From: Bacteroidaceae bacterium
GTDB taxonomy: Bacteria; Bacteroidota; Bacteroidia; Bacteroidales; Bacteroidaceae
Reading direction: 5' to 3'
Assembly: GCA_017962495.1 (NCBI GenBank)
Contig: JAGCVH010000038.1
Span: 1-49,061 of the forward strand
Length of the DNA stretch: 49,061 nucleotides
A program made the translations under genes and the position numbers. This document shows positions 27,177-36,064 of the stretch, in pieces (position 1 is the stretch's first letter; each line of letters begins with the position of its first letter). Under the pieces are notes generated by a model, which saw nothing but the letters and a program-made list of their open reading frames with translations, was not told where the DNA came from and ran no database searches.

Positions 27177-30134
27177 TTAGAAGGTTGCTTTAACACCGAG
27201 GTTATAGAAACGAGTCTGAGGCGCATAGCCAATGCTTGTCTCCAACAACTTACGATTATTTGAAATTGTGAAGAGGTCGTTGGCATTGACATAAACTGAG
27301 AGAGCCTTTAAGATTTTTCTCTTAAACAAGCTTTCAGAGAAGTCATAAGTAATCTGCACCTTACGAAGGTTGAAGCGGTCTGTGGTATAGAGCCAGAATG
27401 TCGATGCTGCAGCATTGTGGTTCGAATTCTGCGAAGTCAGACGAGGATGAGTAGCCACGTCTGCTGTCTCTGGCGTCCAACGACCAAGTGCATTCACAGA
27501 GTACTTGTCTTCGTTCTTCATATAGTAGTAAGTATTGTTGTTCTTCAACCCGTAAGCACCAAACTGTCCGTTACCTACTACAAAGAGGGTGAAGTTCTTA
27601 TACTTGAGCGTAAAGTTTACGCCCTTTGTTACAGGAGCACCAAAAGCTCCATTTCTACCAAGATAGATCTGGTCCTTGTTGTCGATGGTGCCATCACCAT
27701 TCGTATCCTCATACTTCAGGTCACCCGGGTGGATGGCACCACCAAGAGAGGATTTGGGAAGACCGTCCTTCAAGGCGTATTCCGTCTTGCCATCAGCGGT
27801 CGTAGTGATGTTAAAGTCATCTGTGTTATAGAATCCCAGACACTTAAAGCCCCAAATGGCATCAAGAGGACGGCCCTGTACGTGTTGGTAATCGTACTCT
27901 ACGATTTCGTCGAACTTAGAGTAGTTCGTTTTGAGATAAGTACCCACAACTCCAAGAGCCACGTAAACCTTCTTAAACTGTTTCTGAGCCTTTACACTGA
28001 AGTCAAGTCCTCTGCGATTTTGAACATTGTTGTTGATAGCAGGCATGAACGTAGCTCCCGAGAGACCACCCTGCAAGTGAGAGGGGAATGTCGAAAGGTT
28101 CTGAACGATGAATCCAGACATGTCTGTATTGAAGAAGGTAAGGTCTGTGGAAAGAATCTTGTTGAAGAACGAACCACGAAGTGTTACAGAGTACTCTTTG
28201 CGATGGATGAAGTCGAGTGCAGGGTTACCACCCGATTGGGAGAAAGTATGACTAACACTTGTTCCGTCACTCCAACTGAAGTTACTGGTGTTTTCAGGAT
28301 TGTCCCATGTAGCATCGTAGAGATAGAAATAATTAGTATCCATATAGATATCAGCATCATCGCACAGGTTGCTGTATGAAGCGCTGAGCATCAGGTCATT
28401 GATGCGAGTACCTTTCAAGAACTTCTCTTTAGCAAGGTTCCAACCAATCGTGAAGGAGTGTGAAAGACCGTTGCGATTACCCTCTGCAAGACGGGCTGAA
28501 TGAACACCTGCCAATGAGATGTCAGCAAAGTATCGACCTAAATAATCGTATCCAGCTTGCAGACCTAAGTTGGCATTGGCATAACGATGATATGCACCAC
28601 TGGCTGTGGTAGTAAACATGTTTGCGAGAAGCATACCCGTTACATGATGCTTGCCAGCGAATGTGTGGTCATAGTCGAAATGACCATTCCAACTGATAGT
28701 CTGGCGATAAGCCGTATTTGACATAGCCATGTGGCCAGTAACGATTTCATCGTTCTGCTGGGTAATGCCTACGATAATGTCCTGCGCGTTATAGTTACTC
28801 CAGGTGGGGATGAACACTGCGTACTTGTTGTCATACGAAAGGCTATAGTTTGCAGCATAGTCGATGGCAAACTGTGTCTTGAACGACAAACCCTTCACGA
28901 ACTTGTCCATGTCATAGATGATACCCGCATCAAACTGGAACTGACGGCTAACATCTCTTGTTTTACCACCAAAATAGCAATCTGCAATCGCATTAGTCTG
29001 GGTTGCCTTGGTTCCTCCTGGGAAATACTTGCCATCGAGCAGGTTCAGCGACTTGTTAAGGATGGCTAGAGCCTTGGAGGCATTGGGATCGACCATGTCA
29101 ATAGGAATCAATGGTGCAGCATTCTCAGGGAAGTTAGGACGTGCGGTAGCAGCACTGGCCCAGAAGTCTCCCTTGTTCTTGTGGGCATTGTAGAACGTAG
29201 CACTTGCATTAGCAAATCCCTTGATGAATCTGTTGATAGTCAGGTCCACATTACCACGAACGCTGAAGCGGTCGGTGTAGTTGTCCTTTGCTGTACCAAA
29301 GTCAAGGAGGTCTCCCAAACGATAGTAGTTGATGTTCGTGTAGAAGTGAGCACGCGTACCACCGCCCTGTATCTCCAACGTAGCCTCCGAACGGTTATAT
29401 ACCTTACGGAGATACTCGTCGGAATAGTAGTTTACGTTGGGATAGCGATAAGGATTGACACCTGAAGCATGATTGTAGATGTCCATCTGGGTGTACTTCG
29501 GATTGAGTCCGTCATTCTTGCGGGCTTCGTTGTACAGTGTCATGTACTGTGCAGAACCCAGATACTCGGGGAACTCTTTTGCCACATGGAAACCTGTGTT
29601 TGCGTTGGCTGTAACCTGTAGTCCATCGATCTTGCCACGCTTGGTGGTGATAAGGATAGCGCCCTTAGCAGCCTTTGCCCCATAGAGCACTACGGCCTGC
29701 GCACCCTTGAGGAAGGTAATCTGCTCAATTTCGGAAGGAAGCACGTTGTTTGACGGACGCTTAACACCATCGATAATCACGAGTGGAAGGTTACTATTGT
29801 CGTTATTATCGAGACGTTCATTGTCCATACCCCATAGATTGTTGCCATTCCATCCGCCAACAAGAGCATACATGTCTTCAAGACTACTCATCGTATAGTC
29901 CTTCTTCTGCAGCTCTTCCATATCCACGTAGGAAATACCTCCGAGAAGCTGGTCAGGATCCTTGTCGCGGAAAGCAACATGGACTTTCTTTTTCGCCACA
30001 ACGGTATCAACGGTAGTTTCAGGGGCTTCATCATCCTCTATGTCCTGAGCATTGACCGTCAGTGGCAAAGCAGCAAACAAGGCAAATAGAAAAATGTTTG
30101 TTCTTATACTTTTCATAAAATTGTCAATTTTCAT
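27177..30134 (-). CDS. xusC: SusC-family TonB-dependent transporter (second pair)
   Basis: A 985-residue outer-membrane receptor. After the signal peptide (cleavage near V-N-A-Q, residue 30; Met7 at 30116 is an alternative start) it goes almost directly into the plug domain (PLVIIDGVKRPSNN; VLYGAKAAKGAILITTKRG), then the 22-strand barrel, ending TRFYNLGVKATF. It lacks the roughly 80-residue carboxypeptidase-regulatory-like domain that its paralogue XusA carries before the plug. The short acidic stretch at 31-45 replaces it. It is predicted to import xylo-oligosaccharides with XusD. It starts 23 nt after xusB. Confidence 0.93.
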   Translation of the reverse strand: MKIDNFMKSIRTNIFLFALFAALPLTVNAQDIEDDEAPETTVDTVVAKKKVHVAFRDKDPDQLLGGISYVDMEELQKKDYTMSSLEDMYALVGGWNGNNLWGMDNERLDNNDNSNLPLVIIDGVKRPSNNVLPSEIEQITFLKGAQAVVLYGAKAAKGAILITTKRGKIDGLQVTANANTGFHVAKEFPEYLGSAQYMTLYNEARKNDGLNPKYTQMDIYNHASGVNPYRYPNVNYYSDEYLRKVYNRSEATLEIQGGGTRAHFYTNINYYRLGDLLDFGTAKDNYTDRFSVRGNVDLTINRFIKGFANASATFYNAHKNKGDFWASAATARPNFPENAAPLIPIDMVDPNASKALAILNKSLNLLDGKYFPGGTKATQTNAIADCYFGGKTRDVSRQFQFDAGIIYDMDKFVKGLSFKTQFAIDYAANYSLSYDNKYAVFIPTWSNYNAQDIIVGITQQNDEIVTGHMAMSNTAYRQTISWNGHFDYDHTFAGKHHVTGMLLANMFTTTASGAYHRYANANLGLQAGYDYLGRYFADISLAGVHSARLAEGNRNGLSHSFTIGWNLAKEKFLKGTRINDLMLSASYSNLCDDADIYMDTNYFYLYDATWDNPENTSNFSWSDGTSVSHTFSQSGGNPALDFIHRKEYSVTLRGSFFNKILSTDLTFFNTDMSGFIVQNLSTFPSHLQGGLSGATFMPAINNNVQNRRGLDFSVKAQKQFKKVYVALGVVGTYLKTNYSKFDEIVEYDYQHVQGRPLDAIWGFKCLGFYNTDDFNITTTADGKTEYALKDGLPKSSLGGAIHPGDLKYEDTNGDGTIDNKDQIYLGRNGAFGAPVTKGVNFTLKYKNFTLFVVGNGQFGAYGLKNNNTYYYMKNEDKYSVNALGRWTPETADVATHPRLTSQNSNHNAAASTFWLYTTDRFNLRKVQITYDFSESLFKRKILKALSVYVNANDLFTISNNRKLLETSIGYAPQTRFYNLGVKATF

Positions 30135-30157
30135 TTATCAATTATCAATTGCCTGTC

Positions 30158-32215
30158 TTACCATCCTGGATTTTGAGGGAATCCTTCGTAGAGATACGTA
30201 TCCTTGTCAGGAAGTGGGAACCAATAGTGCTTAGACTCCAACGGACGAACGATGAGCACTTCCTTGTGGAAGTTTGCCACCCTTGCATCCATGGGATCGT
30301 GCAACGGTTCGCGAGTGTTCTTATTAAAGTACCAGTCGTCATTCTCCAAACGCTCGAACTCATGAGAGTATTTCACGGTGTAAGGAGGTTCTGTCAGGAG
30401 AAGCCAACGCTGAAGGTCGCACCAGCGGTGTCCTTCGAAGGAAAGCTCCACAGCGCGTTCACGACGAACTTCATCGATGAAATGCTCACGGGTGTCCATG
30501 AGGTTAGCCTGTACATGCTCCATAGGATAATCGCTTGAGTTCACACGATCGCGAAGTGCGTTGATTGCGTCAACAGCAGAGAATGCCATACAATAATCAG
30601 GCTTTTCCTTGAGGTCGCCCACTCCGTTTGCAATAGCGGCTCTTGCCTCAGCATACATCAGGTAGATTTCAGCAAGACGCATGTAGGGGAGATAGCACTG
30701 GAATTTATAATCCCATTCATACCATCTATCACCCTGGTTACACTGGTGAGGCACCAGTTTCTGGATGAAATAGCCTGTGCTACTTCCACTATCGACAGCA
30801 CGCATGGCACCACCCGTGTAAAGGGTGCAGTAGTCATACTTCTTCTGGTCGGAAGTTAGTGCGTCGATGCTGAGCACATAACGGAAACCGTCGAATATGA
30901 TATCGTGATAGAATCGTGGGTCGCGATTCTTGAATGGGTGCTCAGGATCCCAACCCGATGCGGGATTCAATACATACTCACCATTCCGTACGAGATAGAT
31001 GGGTTGTCCGTTAGCCATTCCGTACTGGTCAACAAGGTTTGCTGTGGGGTGGTGGATAATCTTGTCGTGGTCCACGATACCTGCCACCTTAGGACCAAAT
31101 ATCTTTGCACAGTTCCAGTTGGCTGAATTAACACCTGGATAAGCACCACGCATGATGGCTTCTTTTACACCGGGCATTTTCCAATCTTGATTGACGGTAT
31201 AGAAGATGTTAGAATAGTTGTTTTCAGTATCACTATTTTCATCAGCCGTATGGTTGTACAGGTCAGAATACTTGAACTCTGCAAGTTTATACTTAACGGT
31301 ACCCCTATTTACCATATCAAGAGCCTTGCCAAGAGTCTCGGCAGCCTTCTTACAGTAATTCACGTCATAGTCGTATGTCTTGCCGTTGGCACTTGCACCT
31401 AACAACTGAGCAGCACCACCCGTCTTGGTCTTCTCAAACTCCTTCATGAGTGGAGAACCTGCCCACAGATAGCACTTGCCAAGGTAGCACAGTGCAGTGA
31501 ACTTGTCGACGCGTAGATCGTTCTTGTTAATTGTATGCATACCGGCAAGCGTCTCGTCCCAGTCGAGAGGAAGAAGATCGTAGGCACGTTCGAAGTCTTC
31601 TGCACAACGATCGGCACACTCTTGGAAAGAGAGGCGTGGCAGTTCGGGAATGCTTGCAGCCTCAAAGGCTTTGTCGATGTATGGCAGACCGCCAAAGTAG
31701 CACATCAGCTCGAAATGCCACCATGCACGGAAGAAATACATCTGCCCAAGCAACAGGTCGCGTTCTTCGTCTGTTCCAACAAGCGACTTGATATTCTCAA
31801 TACCCATATTACACTTACGGATGCAGTACCATGAGTTGTCCCATAGAGATTGGGTTCTATCATTATAGAAATTACCCTTAAGCCAGCATTGGTTGTTGTA
31901 ATACCAGTTACGATAGTTGCCAAGGTCCACCTGATGGTCCATGTGTGCGAAGCCTTCTGTGTTGTGAACAGCATCGTCACCAAAGTTCCACGCGGTACAA
32001 TAATTGACCTTCTCTTTATCCGGAATCAAGTAATAGATTTCCTCAATATACCCTTGGAAATTGCGGTAGTTCTTGAATGCCTCATCCTCTGCCACGATGG
32101 ACTCTGGTTCCTTGTCGAGCCAGTCAGAGCATGCAGTGAAGGTTAAGCCAACTCCCATAAGAAGCAGCATACCGCTAAATAGGGACTTTATGTTGTTATA
32201 ATAATTCATATCCAT
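30158..32215 (-). CDS. xusB: SusD-family xylan-binding lipoprotein (first pair)
   Basis: A 685-residue SusD/RagB-type lipoprotein. The hydrophobic leader ends in FTAC (Cys29). SusD signatures: GQMYFFRAWWHFELMCYFGG near residue 160, the helical TPR-like core, and the C-terminal block (LPYMRLAEIYLMYAEARAAI; RRERAVELSFEGHRWCDLQRW). It is longer than SusD2, with an extended middle loop region. The partner is XusA, whose gene ends 20 nt upstream. Role: outer-surface capture of xylan oligosaccharides for the TonB-dependent channel. The symbol is by synteny with the Prevotella bryantii xus operon. Confidence 0.93.
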   Translation of the reverse strand: MDMNYYNNIKSLFSGMLLLMGVGLTFTACSDWLDKEPESIVAEDEAFKNYRNFQGYIEEIYYLIPDKEKVNYCTAWNFGDDAVHNTEGFAHMDHQVDLGNYRNWYYNNQCWLKGNFYNDRTQSLWDNSWYCIRKCNMGIENIKSLVGTDEERDLLLGQMYFFRAWWHFELMCYFGGLPYIDKAFEAASIPELPRLSFQECADRCAEDFERAYDLLPLDWDETLAGMHTINKNDLRVDKFTALCYLGKCYLWAGSPLMKEFEKTKTGGAAQLLGASANGKTYDYDVNYCKKAAETLGKALDMVNRGTVKYKLAEFKYSDLYNHTADENSDTENNYSNIFYTVNQDWKMPGVKEAIMRGAYPGVNSANWNCAKIFGPKVAGIVDHDKIIHHPTANLVDQYGMANGQPIYLVRNGEYVLNPASGWDPEHPFKNRDPRFYHDIIFDGFRYVLSIDALTSDQKKYDYCTLYTGGAMRAVDSGSSTGYFIQKLVPHQCNQGDRWYEWDYKFQCYLPYMRLAEIYLMYAEARAAIANGVGDLKEKPDYCMAFSAVDAINALRDRVNSSDYPMEHVQANLMDTREHFIDEVRRERAVELSFEGHRWCDLQRWLLLTEPPYTVKYSHEFERLENDDWYFNKNTREPLHDPMDARVANFHKEVLIVRPLESKHYWFPLPDKDTYLYEGFPQNPGW

Positions 32216-32235
32216 ATACTATATTATTATATACA

Positions 32236-35200
32236 TTAAAGATAGAGCTTAAATCCGAAGTTAAAACGTCTGACTGTGGGATAGGCGCCCTGACCACCAG
32301 AGAAGTTATAAAAACCACCTACGCCATTAGACGTATTAGTGAGGTTACTCTCGCGGTCATCAGGCATCTTCGTAATCAGGAAGAGGTTGTTGGCATTCAC
32401 ATAAAGCTTCAGGCTTGAGAAACCAATTTTCTTAATCCAGCCCTTAGTCCATGTGTATGCTACTTCCACATTCTTCAATCGGAAGAACGAGCCATCGAAG
32501 AGGTACTGAGTACCATAGTTCCATTCTTCCTCGTTCTCAGGAGCTCCAGTAGTAAAGCGCAGGGGAACGACATCTGCCGTTGCAGCCGAAGGATGCCACT
32601 GAGTACCAGTATCATATACGGTAAGAAGGGTACTTGGGAAGGAGCGTAATGTCACGTCACGAGTGACGCCAAACACGCCATAAAGCTGAGCAAATATACT
32701 GAAGCCCTTCCACTCCCATCCGATTGTAGCATTATAGGTGTGCTCGGGAGTTCCCGTGTAGCCGTAAGGAGCCTTATCGTTTGTTTCGTCAATCTTACCG
32801 TCACCATTGAAGTCAACGAGATAATGGTCGCCAATGAGAACCTGATTGTCGTTCTTCTCACGATATGGCGTACTATAGAGTTCGTCGTAGGTGCCAATAA
32901 AACCTCTGTCGATAAATGATACGTATTGTCCCTGAGAATAACCTTCTGCCTTACGATAGCTTGGAATCAGTGCGGGGTCATCCTTTAAGATAATAGTATT
33001 GTGCGCGTACGTATAGTTGGCATTTGCCCAGAAACGCATGCCATTGCTCTTCAGCACCTTATTGAAGCGCAGTTCAAACTCGAAACCTGAGTTCTTCATC
33101 TTACCCTTATTGATGTCCGGAGTCTTTGCAGCACCATAGAATGAAGGCACGGTGCGATCGGCTCCAGAGATGAAGATGTCAGTACGGTCGTCGCGGAACC
33201 AGTCGAAACTACCTGCAAACATACCATTGGCAATGGCATAGTCGAAACCAATGTTCTTCTTTGTTACCGTTGCCCAACGAAGGTCGGGACTGGCAATGGT
33301 GCTTTCCTTATAACCCGTGAACGGGCTGTTGGAACCGTCAGTGGCCATCGCAAACGGGCCATTAACCTCCCAGTTCGTCAGATAAGCCCAACGGGCACCT
33401 GCATTATCATCACCAATCTGACCAATGGAGCCACGAATCTTGAACATGTCAATGATTCCCTTCTCTCTAAGCTTGTCCATGAATTTCTCTTCCGAGAGCA
33501 TCCAGCCTGCAGCTCCTGAACAGAAGAAAGCGAAGCGGTTTTCAGGAGAGAACTTTTGTGAACCGTTGTAAGCACCGTTGAACTCAGCGAAATACTTGCT
33601 CTTAATGTCATAAGTGGTACGGAACACCCAGTCCTCACGACGCCACTCAAGGTCGGAGTTATTGGCATCGATACGACGTTTCCAGTTACCCATGGCAGTG
33701 ACATTGTGGATTCCAAACTGGCGAGCCCAATAGAGTTGAAGTGAATATTCTGTTCCACGGCTCGTCGAACTTATGCTGCCGTCTTCCTCATCCCAAGTGC
33801 GGGGTTCATAGAAATCAAAACCTGTGCTCGTGAAGATGTCCTCTCCGTGAACAAACACACCATCCTCTGGGAGAATATATGCTGTCTTTGTTTGATGCTG
33901 GTCATAGATACCGCGATTACCTTCGTCAAAGCGGTTGTCCCACGATATTGTACCACGCAGGAGCAGGCCCTTTGTGATGAAATCGAGCTTCTGCTCGAGC
34001 GAGAAGTCAGTATAGATACGTGTAATGGAGTTTAGCGCATAACCAGTGGTTGCCAAATTCATAGGAGAGTTTGCAACGTTGGAAGCAAATTGCTTAGAGA
34101 AACCCCATGAACCATCTGAGTACTTAACAGGGAAGATGTTGGGTGGCATACGATAGGCTCCCACCCAGTTCTGAGCCTGAAAGTGCTCAGCTGTATTATT
34201 ATAATAATAGTGTGGAGTCTTCTGACGTGCATTAGAACCAGCCAGACTTACCTTAAACAAAGTGGTCTTTGTGATTTGGAAGTCCAGGTTTGAACGGACA
34301 TTCAAACGATTGTATGTATAACCACCTTTATAACCCTGATTGTTCTCACGAATTCTTGTCATATCGCCTTCGTTCTGGAAGTCGAATGCCACAAAATACT
34401 TCACATACTTAGTACCACCAGAAATATTGAGGTTCGTATTATAAGACAATGCAAAGTCCTTGAACATCTCATCCTGCCAGTCGATGTTAGGATAGCGTTC
34501 AGCCATGCTATAATCGCCAAGATATTTGCCTGCAGCATCATAATGAGGCTTCACGGTATGATCCTGGTTGCGGAAGTTGTTGATGAAAGTTTGCGGACGA
34601 TAATATGCCCACGAACCAGCACCACCTAAAGCCAACTCATGTTCGATGGCCTGATTGCGGTACATATATCCGTCGTAAGAATCATACTTGTGCGGAAGCT
34701 TTGACACGGCCTTCAGGGTAGCGTTGAAGCCAACGTCGATTCTTGCCTTGCCTTCCTGACCACGCTTTGTGGTTATAAGGATAACGCCATTAGCTCCCTC
34801 GACACCGTAAACGGCCGTAGCAGATGCGTCCTTCAATACCGACACGGTAGCCACAGACGTGATATCAACAGACTTAATGTCACGCTTAACTCCATCGACG
34901 AGGATCAGAGGCTGAGCATCCTGATTCCAAGCCGCAGCACCACGAATGTAGATACGTGGGTCTTCCTCACCAGGCTGACCAGAAGAAGCAACTGTTACGA
35001 CACCTGGAAGGTTACCAGTGAGGGCTGAGCCAACACTACCTATACCTGCGGTGCGTTCGAGGACTTCGCCCGTGGTCTGCGCAATTGCACCCACGACAGA
35101 GGCTTTCTTCTGCTGACCAAAACCTACCACCACGACTTCATCCAGCCGGTTATCGTCTTCAAGCACGATTTTTAATGTCCGTTGCTTGTCGATCTTTACT

Positions 35201-35490
35201 TCCTTCGTGGTCATACCAACATAGGAAACCACCAGTACCGACTTCTCAGAAGGCACCTTCAACTGGAAGTTACCGTCGATGTCAGTAAGAGTACCTACGC
35301 CAGTTTGGCCTTTCACCAATACCGTTGCACCTATCAAAGGCTCCGCGTTATTGTCTGTGACTGTACCCTTTACCGTGATGCTATTCTGAGCATACAGCAT
35401 AGAACTGCATGTGAACAGCATCAGAATCGCGGGAATGGTCTGTCTAATCAACCGTTTCAGATTCTTCGATTTTGACAGATTTTGATTCAT
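32236..35490 (-). CDS. xusA: SusC-family TonB-dependent transporter (first pair)
   Basis: A 1084-residue outer-membrane receptor, first gene of the xus operon. After the signal peptide (cleavage near L-Y-A-Q, residue 35) lies a carboxypeptidase-regulatory-like domain (VKGTVTDNNAEPLIGATVLV; VVSYVGMTTKEV), then a TonB-box-like LDEVVVVGFGQQKK (about residues 117-130), the plug (PLILVDGVKRDI; AVYGVEGANGVILITTKRGQ) and the barrel, ending VRRFNFGFKLYL. It is predicted to import large xylo-oligosaccharides with XusB. Two promoters lie upstream: a regulated-looking one at 35543-35586 and a canonical one at 35717-35748. Confidence 0.95.
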   Translation of the reverse strand: MNQNLSKSKNLKRLIRQTIPAILMLFTCSSMLYAQNSITVKGTVTDNNAEPLIGATVLVKGQTGVGTLTDIDGNFQLKVPSEKSVLVVSYVGMTTKEVKIDKQRTLKIVLEDDNRLDEVVVVGFGQQKKASVVGAIAQTTGEVLERTAGIGSVGSALTGNLPGVVTVASSGQPGEEDPRIYIRGAAAWNQDAQPLILVDGVKRDIKSVDITSVATVSVLKDASATAVYGVEGANGVILITTKRGQEGKARIDVGFNATLKAVSKLPHKYDSYDGYMYRNQAIEHELALGGAGSWAYYRPQTFINNFRNQDHTVKPHYDAAGKYLGDYSMAERYPNIDWQDEMFKDFALSYNTNLNISGGTKYVKYFVAFDFQNEGDMTRIRENNQGYKGGYTYNRLNVRSNLDFQITKTTLFKVSLAGSNARQKTPHYYYNNTAEHFQAQNWVGAYRMPPNIFPVKYSDGSWGFSKQFASNVANSPMNLATTGYALNSITRIYTDFSLEQKLDFITKGLLLRGTISWDNRFDEGNRGIYDQHQTKTAYILPEDGVFVHGEDIFTSTGFDFYEPRTWDEEDGSISSTSRGTEYSLQLYWARQFGIHNVTAMGNWKRRIDANNSDLEWRREDWVFRTTYDIKSKYFAEFNGAYNGSQKFSPENRFAFFCSGAAGWMLSEEKFMDKLREKGIIDMFKIRGSIGQIGDDNAGARWAYLTNWEVNGPFAMATDGSNSPFTGYKESTIASPDLRWATVTKKNIGFDYAIANGMFAGSFDWFRDDRTDIFISGADRTVPSFYGAAKTPDINKGKMKNSGFEFELRFNKVLKSNGMRFWANANYTYAHNTIILKDDPALIPSYRKAEGYSQGQYVSFIDRGFIGTYDELYSTPYREKNDNQVLIGDHYLVDFNGDGKIDETNDKAPYGYTGTPEHTYNATIGWEWKGFSIFAQLYGVFGVTRDVTLRSFPSTLLTVYDTGTQWHPSAATADVVPLRFTTGAPENEEEWNYGTQYLFDGSFFRLKNVEVAYTWTKGWIKKIGFSSLKLYVNANNLFLITKMPDDRESNLTNTSNGVGGFYNFSGGQGAYPTVRRFNFGFKLYL

Positions 35491-35542
35491 AGAAATGGTA
35501 TTTTGTAGTTATAATTAAGCATTTTTTAACAATTGTACGGGA

Positions 35543-35586
35543 CAAAATTAATTATTATTAATTATGCTTCAATTTGCACATGTTTC
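35543..35586 (-). promoter_or_regulatory. Regulated-type xusA promoter with GARACA element
   Basis: On the minus strand TAATTTTG (35550 down to 35543) fits the -7 consensus. GAAACATGTG begins at 35586, exactly 36 nt upstream, the same distance as in the other GARACA promoters of the window. The match covers GAAACA and a following T-G; the right half is less conserved. The xusA start codon is about 53 nt downstream. Confidence 0.5.
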
Positions 35587-35716
35587 AAATCTTTTAGTAT
35601 TTGTATCAAACACCTATAAACTTAGCAAAAAGCCGATTTCTACGGGTTTTTCCCACACGACAGGCAGGTATAAACAGCACGCTCATAGTTGTTAGTTTTT
35701 CATGTTATTACAAATG

Positions 35717-35748
35717 CAAAGATATGACTTCTTGAGGGGGTATGCAAA
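35717..35748 (-). promoter_or_regulatory. Second, canonical promoter upstream of xusA
   Basis: Read on the minus strand, TTTG (35748-35745), a 20-nt spacer and TATCTTTG (35724-35717) form a standard Bacteroidetes promoter. A transcript from it would have a leader of about 220 nt and would run through the regulated promoter. It may give basal expression of the surface receptors. Confidence 0.5.
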
Positions 35749-35998
35749 TAAAATCGTGGATTTTTGTCGCAGGGATAATCAAATAAGATCTTGTTCTTGA
35801 GAAAAGACACCAGCAAGTCTGTTTGCAAATCCCAAAGATCGTGCCACCAGTCAAAGTCAACCAACGGCGTACATAATTAATAATGTACCTGCGCGCGTTA
35901 AGCACCAAGCGAGCTTGGCTAATGAAGAATGTATAATGAAGAAAGATTTATCCCAACGACCATATTAAACCAGGGATGAAACATACAAAACAGAATAT

Positions 35999-36042
35999 GA
36001 GACAAATGTGGGCATAAAGGCGAGACGAAATTCTTAACTTTG
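35999..36042 (+). promoter_or_regulatory. Promoter with GARACA element (GH98-GH51-GH95-GH43-GH43 operon)
   Basis: TAACTTTG at 36035-36042 is the -7 box; GAGACAAATGTGGG begins at 35999, 36 nt upstream. A second, partial copy (GAGACGAAATTC, 36022-36033) lies 23 nt downstream of the first and abuts the -7 box. No -33 TTTG is present at the usual spacing. The GH98 ATG lies 22 nt after the -7 box. Confidence 0.6.
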
Positions 36043-36064
36043 CAACGAAAGAACACTTATTACT

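Larger units (their letters stand above)
35491..36064. other. 574-nt divergent intergenic region between xusA and GH98
   Basis: It holds the two minus-strand xusA promoters and the plus-strand GH98 promoter, described separately. Between them, 35750-35990 shows no credible gene. A short palindrome, CCAAGCGAGCTTGG (35908-35921), and AT-rich direct repeats of the AATGAAGAATGTATAATGAAG type (from about 35922) are typical intergenic sequence of this group. Confidence 0.6.

Noticed and set aside
27417-28379. A 320-codon plus-strand frame inside xusC
   Set aside because: It lies wholly antisense to a convincing SusC barrel and shows no protein family signature.
35908-35921. Short palindrome CCAAGCGAGCTTGG as an operator or mobile-element end
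   Set aside because: It is short, has no partner copy in the window and lies in typical low-information intergenic sequence.
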